Below are positions 11,011 through 22,234 of a stretch of 64,000 bases of DNA, one piece after another. The stretch is taken from the NCBI GenBank assembly GCA_903632075.3, contig CAHIKZ030003485.1, positions 961,001 through 1,025,000 on the forward strand. Reading direction: 5' to 3'. Source of the stretch: Acanthosepion pharaonis (Eukaryota; Mollusca; Cephalopoda; Sepiida; Sepiidae). The position numbers and the translations under genes were made by a program. The notes beneath the pieces are model-generated. The model saw nothing but the letters and a program-made list of their open reading frames with translations. It had not been told where the DNA came from and did not search any database. Position 1 is the first letter of the stretch; each line of letters opens with the position of its first letter.

Positions 11011-14000
11011 GAGCATTAATATTATAAATTAATTGATTTAAAATATGGTTATTTTCGCTACACAGTTCCAACCATGTTTCAAAAAATTAAAAACCCCTAA
11101 TTTTATTTTATTTTTTGCTATCATTAGTTCTATTTCATCTTCAAGCGAATTTTGGAGTAACTTTTCGGGTTTTAAATACACAGCTAAAATCACGTTTCCA
11201 TGGTTACAGAATATTCTACTCAAATTGAACACGGGGTGTCTAGATTTTCCTTATGACAGTATCATTGTATCAGTTATTAGTTACATTTTGGTAAGGGTGA
11301 GGATGTATTTTACACTGAAACCTGACGTCGGTTGAATGGATGTCGTCTGAATTTTAAAAAAAAAAAAAAAAAAAATTGTTAACGGTAAAAAATTTTCAAC
11401 GTCATCTTTTAAAATTAAAGATTTTTTTTACAATACTTTTTATTTAACTACGATTTGAAATATTTTCCTTTTTAATTTTTATTTTACTATATTCTTTTTA
11501 AGAACAGTTAAATGTATTAGAATCCATTATATTATGTAGGATTATTTTAACATTAAGTTTAAGTATGTATATGAGGTTACATTTTTTTTTTTTTTTTTTG
11601 TATATGACTATGACAGCAGAAATGGTTACTTAATTTCACTGATTCAGTAAACTTTTCTTTTATATATAAACCTATTATTATAATATTTCACATGTAAGTA
11701 CTGAGGACATGGGTCATTCAAAAGCTTACATGTTATGGTATTTCATATTAATTTTATTTTACTATAGGTGTTATTTTTGGATTCTTTTTTAATGCGTGTA
11801 GTATTATTTAAAAGAAATTTAGGTTAGAATTCATTCAATTTAACTACAATTTTAATTACAAATTCAAAATTACAACTTTAAAATTTTAAAATATTTTCAT
11901 TGTTTAGTTTTAATAGACTATATTACTTTTTATAACAGAAGGAAAATTACTCATATTAAGTAAGATTATTTTTCCATATCAAAGTATATGTAAATTTTTT
12001 TTTTTTTTTTTCCTCTTCTTCTTTTCCGTTCTTTAAATTTAAATATTATTTAAGTAATATTAATGGCACTTACTACAAAACTAGCTAAGTCATTTCTCAG
12101 ATTTAGTAAACTTTATTTATTTATTAATTAATTAATTTATTTATTTCAAATATATGTAACCTAATTAATAAAGTTTCATATTATGTATAAATAACATGTT
12201 AGAATTCATTTTATTTTACTACAATTTTAATTTCAATTTTAAAATTTTAAAATTATAACTTTAAAATTTAAAAAATATTTTCATTGTTAGTTTTAATTTA
12301 GACTATATATTTTTATAACAGAAGGATAATTATATATAATAAAAATTTTTTTTCCTATCAAATATATGTAAATTACAATTTTAAACTTTTAATTTAGATA
12401 TTATTTATATATAATGGCCCAGACTACAAAACTATCTAAGTCATTTCTCAGAATTAGTAAACTTTATGTATTAATTCAAGTTTAAGTATGTATATGAGGT
12501 TACATTTTTTTTTTTTTTTTTTTTTTGATATATATATATAAACCTAGTGATATAATGTTTTCATGTAAGTACAAAGGACATGGGTCATTCAAAAAGCTTA
12601 CATGGCATTTCATATTAATTTTATTTTACTATATTTGCTTTTTTTGGGATTCTTTTTAGTGCGTGTAGTATTATTTAAAGGAGGTTAGAATTCATTCAAT
12701 TTAACTTTAATTTTAGTTTCAATTTTAAAATTACAAACTTTAAACTTTTGAAATATTTTCATTGTTAGTTATATTAGACTATATTCCTTTTATAACAGGA
12801 ATATTCTCATAGTAAGTAAAATTATTTTTTCAATATCCAAGTATATGTAAATTACAATTTTAAACCTTTATATTTTAAAATATTATTTTAGTAATATTAA
12901 TGGAACTTACTACAAAATTAGCCAAGTCATTTTCGGATTTAGTAAACTTTATTTATTACTTAATTTATTTATTTATTTTAAATATATGTAACCTAAGTAG
13001 TAAAGTTTCATATGTATAAAAGAACAGGTTAGAATTCATTTTATTTAACTACAATTTTTTACAATTTTAAAATTACCACATTAAAATTTTAAAATATTTT
13101 TTCATGGTTAGTTTTAATTGACTATATTTTTTTATAACAGAAGGATAATTACTCATAGTAAAGTATAATTATTTTCCATAACAAAGTATATGTAAATTAC
13201 AATTTTTAAACTATTATATTTAAATATTTAAGTAATATTTTAAGTCATTTTAAGATTTAGTAAACTTTATGTATTAATTAATTAAATTATTTATTTTAAA
13301 TATATGTAACCTGAGTAAAAAAAGTTTTCATATGTATGTACAAAAGAACAATTACCTTTACATCATCTAGCTTTAGTTATAATTTCATTTTCAGGAGGTG
13401 TTTTATCGGATTCATTCAAGTGTTTGTAGTACATTTATTATAGAAACAATTTTTTAAACGGTGTTTATGTTTTAATACGTTTTCAATTTTAAATAACAGT
13501 TTAAAACATTTTTCTGCCATTCCAATAGACTTTTTTTTTTTTTTTTTTTTATATATTATTTAAGGAAAATTTTTTGACAAACTTTATTAATTAGGTTACA
13601 TATATTTGAAATAAATAAATTAATTAATAATAAATAAATTTAAATGGAGAAAACTTAAATAATGCCATTAATATTCTTAAATAATATTTAAATTTAAAGA
13701 GAAGAAAAAGGAAAAGAAGAAGAAAAAAAAAAAAAAAAAAAAAATTTTTATCTTTGATATGGAAAAATAAACTTAATATGAGTAATTTTCTTCTGTTATA
13801 AAGTAATATAGTCTATTAAAATAAACAATGAAAATATTTTAAAATTTTAAAAATAATTTTGAATTTGTAATTAAAATTGTAGTTAAATTGAATGAATTTA
13901 ACCTAAATTTCCTGTGAACCACTGCATTAAAAAAGAATCCAAAAATAACACCTATAGTAAAATAAAATTAATATTACCATAACAGTAAGCTTTTGAAGGT

Positions 14001-14665
14001 TGTCCTCAGATTATTATAATAATAGGTTTATATATAAAAGAAAAGTTTACTGAATCAGTGAAATTAAGTAACCATTTCTGCTGTCATAGAAAAAAAAAAA
14101 AAAAAAAAATGTAAACTCATATACATACTTAAACTTAATGTTAAAATAATCCTACATAATATAATGGATTCTAATACATTTAACTGTTCTTAAAAAGAAT
14201 ATAGTAAATAAAAATTAAAAGGAAAATATTTCAAATCGTAGTTAAATAAAAAGTATTGTAAAAAAAATCTTTAATTTTAAAAGATGACGTTGAAAATTTT
14301 TACCGTTAACAATTTTTTTTTTTTTTTTTTTAAATTCAGACGACATCCATTCAACTGACGTCAGGTTTCAGTGTAAAATACATCCTCTACCAAAATGTAG
14401 CTAATAACTGATACAATGATACTGTCCCTAGACACCCGTGTTCAATTTGAGTAGAATATTCTGTAACCATGGAAACGTGATTTTAGCTGTGTATTTAAAA
14501 CCCGGTAAATTTTAAAAGTTACTCCAAAATTCGCTTGAAGATGAAATAGAACTTCTTTTAATTTATTTGCAAAAATAAAAAGGGGTTTTTTCTTCTATTT
14601 TGAAACAGTTGGAACTGTTCGAAAATTAACCATATTTTTCAATTAATTTATAAAATTTATATATA
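11011..14665. mobile_element. 3.6 kb foldback element (long inverted repeat)
   Basis: The left arm (about 11020-12180) and the right arm (about 13570-14660) are reverse complements over roughly 1.1 kb, at what I estimate by eye to be above 90 percent identity. Anchor pairs: CATCTTCAAGCGAATTTTGG at 11140 with its complement at 14527; GGATGTCGTCTGAATTTTAA at 11338 with TTAAATTCAGACGACATCC at 14331; AACTACGATTTGAAATATTT at 11446 with AAATATTTCAAATCGTAGTT at 14224. No frame of useful length occurs, so no transposase is encoded. The loop is made of direct repeats related to the left arm. Ends: the arms share ATAAATTAATTG at their outer limit; I see no clear target-site duplication. The family is unknown to me; foldback (FB-type) element or a head-to-head duplication are both possible. 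Confidence 0.88.
11821..13330. repeat. Direct repeats of about 350-480 bp in the foldback left arm and loop
   Basis: A block beginning GTTAGAATTCATT, with a TTTTAAAATATTTTCATTG core, the ATAACAGAAGG box and a TTTAGTAAACTTTAT end, recurs at about 11824, 12201, 12685 and 13030. A second marker, AAGTTTAAGTATGTATATGA, occurs at about 11553 and 12479. The copies differ by small indels and T-run lengths. This shows that the loop grew by duplication of the arm's inner half. Confidence 0.8.
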
Positions 14666-14778
14666 TCAGTCTTGTTGGTTTTCTTTACGTCTTCGGTTGG
14701 ACTCAAAGTCTTTAATATCCTAACAGGAATAAACACACGTGTTCCTAATTTAACAACACATAATCCCATGGTCCGCTA

Positions 14779-14782
<4 letters not shown>

Positions 14783-14849
<67 letters not shown>
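14783..14849. repeat. Compound microsatellite (AT)n(GT)n
   Basis: About 41 bp of AT then 27 bp of GT, outside the right arm of the foldback. Confidence 0.96.
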
Positions 14850-15037
14850 AATGAGAGCGCTAAATGATTTTTTTTAAATATAATTTAAAAATTTAGGAAA
14901 AATAATCTAATGTCTTATTGAAATTTTAGGTATTTTGTCTTTAAATTTACTACAATCTTTTAAACTATTCATTATTCATCAAAAAATTTTTTTTTTGCAA
15001 TAAAAACGAATTAAATAATGTCTTAGTTTTATCTACT

Positions 15038-15262
15038 CAAATATAAGTATCCATTGCAAATAACGTTTAAACAATAAATTAAAAATATGTCTGATTTTGG
15101 TGAGATCTTCTTCCTGTGAACCACTGCCCGATGAAACAGATTTCCAAGAGGAGGTTTCCCCGATTATTACAATCTTAACCTTTTCAAGTCTAGACTCAAC
15201 CGTTATCTTCACGTCGTATCCATATAAACGACCCTTTAATGTAACCCTCTACCTCGAGTGGC
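15038..15262 (-). CDS. Candidate terminal exon, unidentified
   Basis: The minus strand is open for about 74 codons ending at a TAG near 15038. The reading includes VTLKGRLYGYDVKITVESRL, then EKVKIVIIGETSSWK and SGSQEEDLTKIRH, a charged and soluble-looking composition unlike the Phe/Leu/Ile-rich noise typical here. Base composition is also more balanced than in the surroundings. A possible acceptor AG lies at about 15263 (minus-strand GAGGTAG). Against it: the opposite strand is also open over the same interval (15097-15516) with a possible donor GTAGTG at 15294, there is no clear polypyrimidine tract, and I recognise no domain. It could be a fragment of an unknown element. Confidence 0.25.
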
Positions 15263-15512
15263 CCCCGGGCCTTGTACAGGGTGAACCTTACGGTAGTGTA
15301 AACAAATGTATGAAATTCATATTAAAATTCGCTTTCAGTATTCATTCGCCAATTTTTCTACGCAAAATTTCAGATGCGCCATATAAATCTTCTACTCCCA
15401 CTCTAAAAATATTCATAAATTTAACGTTAATACAAAGTAAATTGATTTATAAATATAATTTGGACAATACTTCTCTTACTAATACATTTTTTTTTTTTTT
15501 TTTGCTAAACCT

Positions 15513-15860
15513 TTAATATTTGGTGTTAAAATATTTACTGGTAGCAACAGAGAAGTATTTACATTTTGATCTGCAAATGGCGATCTTGTCTTTAATCAAT
15601 TTCGCGGCTGAAAGTGCTTTTTTGTCCTCGTCGCTACGTCGTTCCGAAAACGATATCAAAACTGAACAATTTTCTTTTTCTAATCCTGGGAAATATTCCC
15701 AAAATGATGACCGCTGGAAAATAATAATGTCAAAATCATTTGGAATTAAAGGAAGCTCATCATATTTTATTTTCAATAATGAATTTGTTCCAAAATCAAC
15801 AAAACCCATTTCTATATCAGCCTTTCTCATTTTCCAATGTTTCCCTGAATTCTCGTTTAC
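15513..15860 (-). CDS. Candidate exon or short ORF, unidentified
   Basis: The minus strand is open for 105 codons from an ATG at 15830, and for about a dozen more codons upstream. The reading begins MRKADIEMGFVDFGTNSLLK, then has LPLIPNDFDIIIFQRSSFWE and a Lys/Glu-rich stretch RRSDEDKKALSAAKLIKDK, ending at a TAA at 15513. The alternation of hydrophobic and charged residues is protein-like. It lies about 250 bp upstream, in transcription sense, of the open piece at 15038-15262, so the two could be exons of one gene, although I could not find a donor and acceptor with matching phase. No homologue comes to mind. Confidence 0.28.
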   Translation of the reverse strand, partial: VNENSGKHWKMRKADIEMGFVDFGTNSLLKIKYDELPLIPNDFDIIIFQRSSFWEYFPGLEKENCSVLISFSERRSDEDKKALSAAKLIKDKIAICRSKCKYFSVATSKYFNTKY

Positions 15861-15894
15861 TACCTTTTTTCACTTTATCATTTTTGTATTGTGA

Positions 15895-16424
15895 TGAGGA
15901 ACTTAATTTAAGAAAAAAAAAAAAAGGACATTTGCAAACATACAAAACTATAAATAGTGACAGAGAATCAATAAAGCACATTTTTGTAGTGTCTGAATGT
16001 TAACTATAAACGGATTGTCCAAAATCACTGCGCGATGTAATGCGGCAAAATCATAGAATGCAGCACTTTTGATGAGTGCACCTTAGCTTAACCATCGGTG
16101 GGTATAAAAGATGTATGAGCGAGAAAGAAACACTTAGAAAAGCAAAACGCCTCTGAAATAGATGAATTAATAGAAGAATATTCAGTCTGTTGCATTTAAG
16201 GATGAAAAAAAGTTCTTCTTTGATTCGATATAATATTTCCCCTATTATCGATAATATAATCAATCTAGCAAATAGTTGATCCTTCGGTCGTTACAATTCT
16301 TCCGGTTTCAGTGTTATGTTGAACTGAACCCTTTATTTCGCTCACTGGCGTAGACTGTTCTAGTTCCATATTTAATGGATGTCAATTATCAGTTATGCCC
16401 TGTTAATTCCCTTCTCTAAGTTCT
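15895..16424. other. No gene seen
   Basis: Moderately AT-rich sequence. A short minus-strand frame at 16051-16263 has no recognisable features. Confidence 0.5.
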
Positions 16425-16520
16425 CCACTGCCTTAACCGGGTATTGAACTCAAACTCTTTGGCCCTTGTCACTGGATCTAACTAACGCCTTTATCCACTG
16501 TGTCCATGAATTTCGGGGTA
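16425..16520 (-). repeat. tRNA-derived SINE-like head
   Basis: On the minus strand, an A-box-like GTGGATAAAGGCGTTAG and a B-box-like GAGTTCAATACCC are spaced as in tRNA-headed SINEs. The body beyond is too diverged to bound. Confidence 0.5.
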
Positions 16521-17387
16521 TGAATTTCTGAGTATTATAAACCTAATGTCTTCAGAAACCATTTTTACCAATGCTCATATTGCAATTTTTTGCTCTTCGT
16601 TGTAACAAATATGGCGACAAAGATGAGGACAATAGTCCGAATAATGAAAATAGTGTACATAACACCTCATCTCAGAAATATAGACAAATATCAGTGTTAA
16701 TCTCTTTAGAATTAATAAACTTTTCTTCTAAAACTAAATGCTGCAATAATCTGAAAAAATGATAGTCAGATGGAGTAAGATCTCAGGCTTACATTATCAT
16801 GTAACAAGAGTAACCCACTACGATTAACAAATAATAGATGCTTTTTCTAGAAAGTTTTCTGTAATGCTTCCAATTGACGACAAATTAAATTTTGGTTTAG
16901 CACTTCATGATAGACGATACTCATCAGATCCCATCAAATATATACAATAACCATTATTCGAGTATATTGATAGTTTGGAGGTGAGTACTCGTGTTTTGCT
17001 AATTCTCGTGCAGTTTACTAAGCGTTTTCATCAACTACGCCTTTCAGCTCAATAATGATAGAACTTGTGTAGTCCAGGTCGAGAGGAATTTTCTAAGGAA
17101 TAATTTCCTAATCGAAACTAGCAAAATTATTGTGGTCATGTCCGGATATTTAAATCTTCATTTCCATAAAAAGAATGAATATTTATTTCCGTATTTTCTG
17201 CTGAAGAGCTTTTGTTTTTATTAATACAGCATGAGTGTCTGCTGTGGCTCTGATTCAAAATAAGTATTTTGAAAAGGTAGACGTGACCCATTAAGTAATC
17301 TGCAAAGACAAAAATTGGAACGTCAAAATTAATCTTTATTTTACAGGAAGTGGTTTACTCTTAAAGTTACCATTTCAAATATGTAAC

Positions 17388-17396
<9 letters not shown>
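16521..17396. other. No gene seen
   Basis: I see no coding pattern, repeat family or structured RNA that I can name. A 63-codon plus frame at 16571 is asparagine/serine-rich and unremarkable. Confidence 0.5.
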
Positions 17397-17460
<64 letters not shown>

Positions 17461-17565
17461 GCGTACATTGAGTGCTGGTGTTAATAAAATATTGCTCGAT
17501 GTAATATAACAGAGCTATAAATTATAAATTAATATACATTTTTACATATATATGTATATATATAT
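17397..17565 (+). repeat. (AT)n followed by dispersed repeat R1, copy 3
   Basis: About 60 bp of AT to 17457, then ATTGCTCGATGTAATATAAC at about 17491, AGAGC and ATAAATTATAAATTAAT. The order matches the R1 copies at 365 and 10987. All three R1 copies lie within 200 bp after an (AT)n tract in the same orientation. Confidence 0.6.
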
Positions 17566-17734
17566 AAATTTGATATTTAAGAAATGGTTAAAATGCCAGC
17601 CTACCTCGCAACCCAGGTTTCGAGGTCTCCTCAGGCAAGTGGAAAGTTGTACAAGCCAGAAAACTACTCCAACATATCAGAACACCTGAAATAAGTGTAC
17701 TGGAAATGAAGCGGGGGAGTATAAGGATAATAGA

Positions 17735-18170
17735 AGGGATAGGAGAGCAAAAATTATTTACTGAGTTTTATTTCATTCAACCGAGTTCATAGGAACCTAA
17801 AAAATATTTTCTTAAATGCCTGCACCCAGACATAATCTCCTTTCTCTCATTTAAACACCTTTACCAGGATTCATGCCAATAGCCAATTTCTTTTCTTGGC
17901 ACAGCCAGCAACAGTTATCCAAAATTCTGCCTGGTTTTACCTTTCTTATTATGCTCCACCTCACACAAAGGTTCCTGTCATACCTCTCTTTGTATTTCCA
18001 GACTCAATCGGCCAGCTTGGTGCCATTTCTATGTTTTTTCAACCTAAAAGACGAAGCATGATTATAAAATCTCTGTTTGAAAGTGTCCTCAATACACCCA
18101 ATGTATATTTTCTTGACACTATCCTTATCACTGACCTCAGCAATGTAAATGATGCCTTCATGATGCATAA

Positions 18171-18172
<2 letters not shown>
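17735..18172 (-). pseudogene. Penelope-like element: GIY-YIG endonuclease tail and 3' UTR
   Basis: The minus strand from 18172 reads HHEGIIYIAEVSDKDSVK, then KIYIGCIEDTFKQRFYNHAS and SFRLKKHRNGTKLAD, the YIG...TFKxRxxxH core of the GIY-YIG nuclease at the C terminus of Penelope-like elements. After one in-frame TGA (near 18006), it continues VWKYKERYDRNLCVRWSII and RKVKPGRILDNCCWLCQEK, matching the usual W-x-L-K...CxLC tail. A TAA follows near 17854. The 3' UTR (17735-17850) is shared with the fragment at 47515-47625. Upstream the element is cut by the CA/AT microsatellite. A single stop in about 100 codons makes this the best preserved coding relic in the window. Confidence 0.82.

Positions 18173-18256
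<84 letters not shown>
18173..18256. repeat. Compound microsatellite (CA)n(AT)n
   Basis: About 45 bp of CA, then about 38 bp of AT. It forms the 5' border (minus sense) of the Penelope-like tail. Confidence 0.97.
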
Positions 18257-18259
<3 letters not shown>

Positions 18260-18534
18260 CCTATATGGTGTGTGAGTACTAAAAACAATAATGATCAAAC
18301 TGCGCTCGATCTTCCCTGGATGTTCGGTTAATATGACCTTATCTCAGACTGCTTGACTAAATTTAATAAAGAACTACAGTCATGTATCTATGTATCAGAC
18401 GTGGATGCAAATGATTTTGGTGTTTGTTTTTTGGTTTTTCTTGCCTGTTTTTACAAGCTATTTAACTTTTGTTCCCAAAAGAAAAGTATATGTGAACTTT
18501 TGAATACACCTAATATGTATGTATGCTCACGCAT

Positions 18535-18535
<1 letters not shown>

Positions 18536-18612
<77 letters not shown>
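18536..18612. repeat. Compound microsatellite (AT)n(GT)n
   Basis: About 16 bp AT then about 61 bp GT. Confidence 0.97.
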
Positions 18613-18613
<1 letters not shown>

Positions 18614-18835
18614 ACCAGCATCTTACCTTGATTATTTCTTAACGTTTTAATCTGAAATTACTTATACAACTTATACTTCATTTCTTACTTGCAAGCCGAA
18701 CTTTCATTTGTGTTCTTATTTTCGTATGACGGATGCTTATTAGCTTGTAAAATTTTATCAGAAAAGCGAGAAAAATATAATTTGAAAATTTGAAGAGAAG
18801 TTTTTTTAAGAACTTGTTATTATTTTTATGAAATC

Positions 18836-18929
18836 TCGCTCTCTCTCTTTCACTCCCTCTCTCCCTCATTTATTTTCCTTCCCTTTATCTTTGCAGTCTT
18901 ACTATTTCGATTTTTCTCAGCCTCTCAAC

Positions 18930-18963
<34 letters not shown>

Positions 18964-19165
18964 ATTTTCCTTCAACGTCTTTTTTCTTCTTTTTTGTTCC
19001 ACCTTCTACATTTATTTTCTTCTTTTTCTTTCACTTTTATTTTCTTTTTCATTTTTCTTCTCTCAATTTCCTGGCTTTTACTCTTTTGTTTTTCGTCATT
19101 TTTTCTCCTCTGCCTCATCGTTTTTGTCTTTCTTCTGTTTTCCTTTTTGTTCCAGGCATGTCAAT
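18836..19165. repeat. Polypyrimidine tract of about 330 bp with a (CT)n core
   Basis: The plus strand is overwhelmingly T and C across this interval, with a pure CT run at about 18934-18961 and many TTTTCTTC-type blocks. The long open frames over it (Phe/Leu/Ser-rich) reflect composition only. Confidence 0.85.
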
Positions 19166-19457
19166 TCCTCATTTTCATTCATTTAATAAAAGAAAAGCAT
19201 CTCATCTGTTTTAATTTTTACGTTCTTTCTTGGACGAAAACTAAAAATCTCGCTTGCTTCGTAAATTACATAAGAAAGAACAACGATAGAGTCTGTCAAC
19301 AAACAAAACAAGTGAATTTATTCAACTTCACCGAACAGGTAAACTGATGTGGCACGAAAATATTCAATCTCAAATCACAGCCAATATTCAGCCAATAGAA
19401 ACGATTCAACACAGATACCGATTAGCGTATGTTTTTGAAGACGCAGGGAACATAATC

Positions 19458-20640
19458 TGGTGTGAAAAAGTTTTGGGACAATACATAAAATGATTATGCA
19501 CTTTTATTTTATTAATAATTTAAGATTGCTTGGCAGAATGCTTTTATCAGTGGTGTCCGTGGAACTTGAGGATTGGAAAATAAATTGTTGCGTTTTTGTA
19601 TGGGCCGTGTAACAGATAAACCGCTTCAATCAGGTTGTAGCTGAAAGAAGGCTACGCAAAACTATTGGACAGATGAAAAGTCAGGATATTATGCAAATTT
19701 CTAAGTAGGAATTGTTTCATTTTATTAGCACGAGTGTCAGTTGCTCTGGCAAGTCATTGTAGTTAAACATTAACTTTTTTACACTAAATCGTGGCTAAAA
19801 TTTCTGCTGAAACAAAGAGGAAGTTTGTGACTTTCAAGGGGAAGATGACTCAACTAGAGATAGCCAGGTGGCTTAGAATTTCCACAAACAGTGAGCAAAC
19901 AACCTAAAAGGCGTTTGCTTCTACTGGGAGTGACCGCAAAGAAAACGGAAATAATACAAAAGTTAAATAAAAATTGTAAGAATCTCGGTAGGAAATGCCA
20001 AAAAGTGAATGCAGTTTTAACAGTGAGGTTTTTGTTGATACAGTACGCGGAGTATTACGAGAAAAAAACTTAAAAGGTCGTATAGGAGAAAAAAAAAGCA
20101 TCACTAACCTAAAAACATTGGTATAGGAAACTGAAGTGATCAAAAGGACGTCTAATACAGAGTACAGGAAAATAGCAAAAAGTAATTTTAGTAATGAATG
20201 CAAAAGTAGAGTTACATTCTAATGCAACAGAATATATAAGAAAAACAGTGGAAGAAAGAAACAGTGCATGACACACTACAAAGACGGTAAAATTTGGTAG
20301 CGAAAACTTAATGCTGTGCGGTTTCATAATAGATGTGATGATAGAAGAAAATTAATAAAATTTGATGAAAACCTAAACAACGAAAACTATATTAGTTTAC
20401 TACGGTCCAATCTTCTGCCAAACTACGAACATGAAGAATTATTTCAGCATGGCGATGCTCCTTGCCACACATCATGTGCAAACAAAATGGTTTCTTATGG
20501 GTGAAGATGTTCAACATTTGGAAGGTTGGACAGCACATAGTCCTGATCTAAACATATTTGAACCATTGTGGTGGGAAGTGAAGAAATAAATGCTCCAAAA
20601 TAAAACACGCAATTTCCAAGAGCTTTAGAATTTCAAATTG
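19458..20640 (+). pseudogene. Tc1-like DNA transposon, dead transposase
   Basis: A Tc1-type terminal sequence GTGTGAAAAAGTTTTGGGAC lies at 19460. The transposase reading starts at 19791, where the expected ATG is GTG: AKISAETKRKFVTFKGK, with TQLEIARWLRIS as the HTH. It degrades through the middle, and ends with NYISLLRSNLLPNYEHEELF, QHGDAPCHTSCANK (20450-20495) and, in another frame, VQHLEGWTAHSPDLNIFEPLW then WWEVKK (about 20510-20587). The usual QQDNAPCH box reads QHGDAPCH, so the second catalytic Asp is replaced, while the third acidic residue (E of the IEPLW-type motif) remains. No right terminal repeat is visible. About ten stops or frameshifts. Confidence 0.85.
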
Positions 20641-21520
20641 GTAGTTTGTCTCTATCATCACTCGCATCCAAACTTATTTTCAACTTCTCATATCCCCGTC
20701 CGTCTTCGGTTCTGCTGACATTTATTTTTAACAAATTCTGACACAGATCTCTCGAATATTTTTCACCCACACATAAAATTTACTTTATGAAAATAACGGC
20801 TTTCTACCCTTAAGATATTGTGTCTAGATTTTGCAAGCACCACTCTTGATCTACTAAAGCAGTGTACTTCCTGGGATAATGATTCTCTTGATTAACTCTA
20901 CAGACCTGAAACTTCCCGTAGTAGAGCTGGTATTTTCTTGTTGCAACTGTCTATCATGTCCTATTTTAATAATTGTTGCTTTTTAGGCCCACATTGAAAA
21001 TTTAGAAACCTCGTTTACTTGCCTATGTTTTGTTTTTCTATATCGCAAGGGCTTTGGCTTTTGTCCTCTTCATGTCCAATATTGTGTTAGAATGTTGTCT
21101 TATAATGAGTAAATCATATGTACTTATTATCATCTGAACTCATTATCCTCTGGCTGAAGAACAATAAACGCATGGGAAATTTGTCACGGCATGAAAGGGT
21201 TATGGTAAAGGTGACAGACTCGATAAAAGCAACAACGGCTTGCGAGTTTAAAGTCGGCACTTCTCTCTTTTAGGCGGAAGAATAAACACTCGAACTCCTG
21301 CTCGGAATGTAAAAATAGAAGAAAATGTTTACTTATATACACAAAAAAAGGTAAAGTGATATATATATATATAATATGAGAGAAAGAAGACCTGATGTTA
21401 TCAAATGCTCACAGCCAAAGAGCCGCATATTCGCCATATTTATCGAGATTAGAAGGTTCAGAAAAATGGGGAACTTTTCCCCTCCAAAATTGCTTACATT
21501 TTATCGGCCCTCTCATTCCT
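20641..21520. other. No gene seen; possible LTR-like terminal motif
   Basis: The piece GGCGGAAGAATAAACACTCG with CTCCTGCTCGGAATG after it (21270-21310) resembles ACAGGAATAAACACACGTG...TTCCT at 14725-14750. Both carry AATAAA and could be ends of one dispersed element. Otherwise nothing recognised. Confidence 0.35.
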
Positions 21521-21760
21521 CAGAAAATATATTCTTATTTCTGATAAGAATCAAAGTTTTGGGAGTTGGTTTTGGAAGCAAGGGTCCGACAAGTTGGGAG
21601 CATTACCCCCGAACTTATGACACCATAATCAAGGCATGGTTGGTCAAATTCCTTTTATATTTTCCAGCTATCACGTTCGTCAGAAAATATATTCTTATCT
21701 TTGATAAGTATCAAGGCTTTGGGAGCTAGATTTGAAAGCAGGGGTGAAAGTTGGGGCAAA
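21521..21760. repeat. Imperfect direct repeat, 160-bp offset
   Basis: CAGAAAATATATTCTTAT, GATAAGxATCAAxG and TTTTGGGAGxTxGxTTTGxAA followed by GCAxGGGT appear in the same order at 21521-21590 and 21681-21750. A 117-codon open plus frame (21376-21729) spans both copies; I consider it non-coding. Confidence 0.75.
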
Positions 21761-22203
21761 GATCAGATTATCAAATCAAATTCTAATATTTTCTTTTCTT
21801 TTCTTTTTTCTATTTGTAGATACGAAATAAAATTTCGGATGCAAATCGACACCTCAGGAAAAAAAGCATAAAAGTTAAATTTATCGCCAAATTATTTGTG
21901 CTATCAAAAGAAAGATTGGAGAAAAGTTTTAAAATATTTGTTTTCTTCACCCTGAACCAGAAATTTGTTTTAAATGTCCTTTTTATAACACTACGCATTT
22001 TTAAATTAAAAAATATAATTGCTTTTAGCATTAAAATTTCCTTGTCACTCTTATTCGATATAAATCAATTCTTTGGTTTAGTTTGGTTGCTTCTTTCTTC
22101 CATTACTTTCTCTCTAAATCCCTTTTAGTTTGTCATCTCTTTGTTGCTTCTTCTTTTCACCATCTCCGGTTTGAAATCACAAAAAAAATGTATAATTATC
22201 CTT

Positions 22204-22234
22204 ATGAAAGCAATAAGGACCGTATTGCTTTCAT
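22204..22234. repeat. Perfect 12-bp hairpin
   Basis: ATGAAAGCAATA, a 7-base loop, then TATTGCTTTCAT. The flanking 21761-22203 and 22235-22724 stretches hold nothing I can name. Confidence 0.8.

Noticed and set aside
18828..19347. Long Phe/Leu/Ser-rich membrane proteins on the plus strand
   Set aside because: Composition of a polypyrimidine tract produces these frames in two registers.
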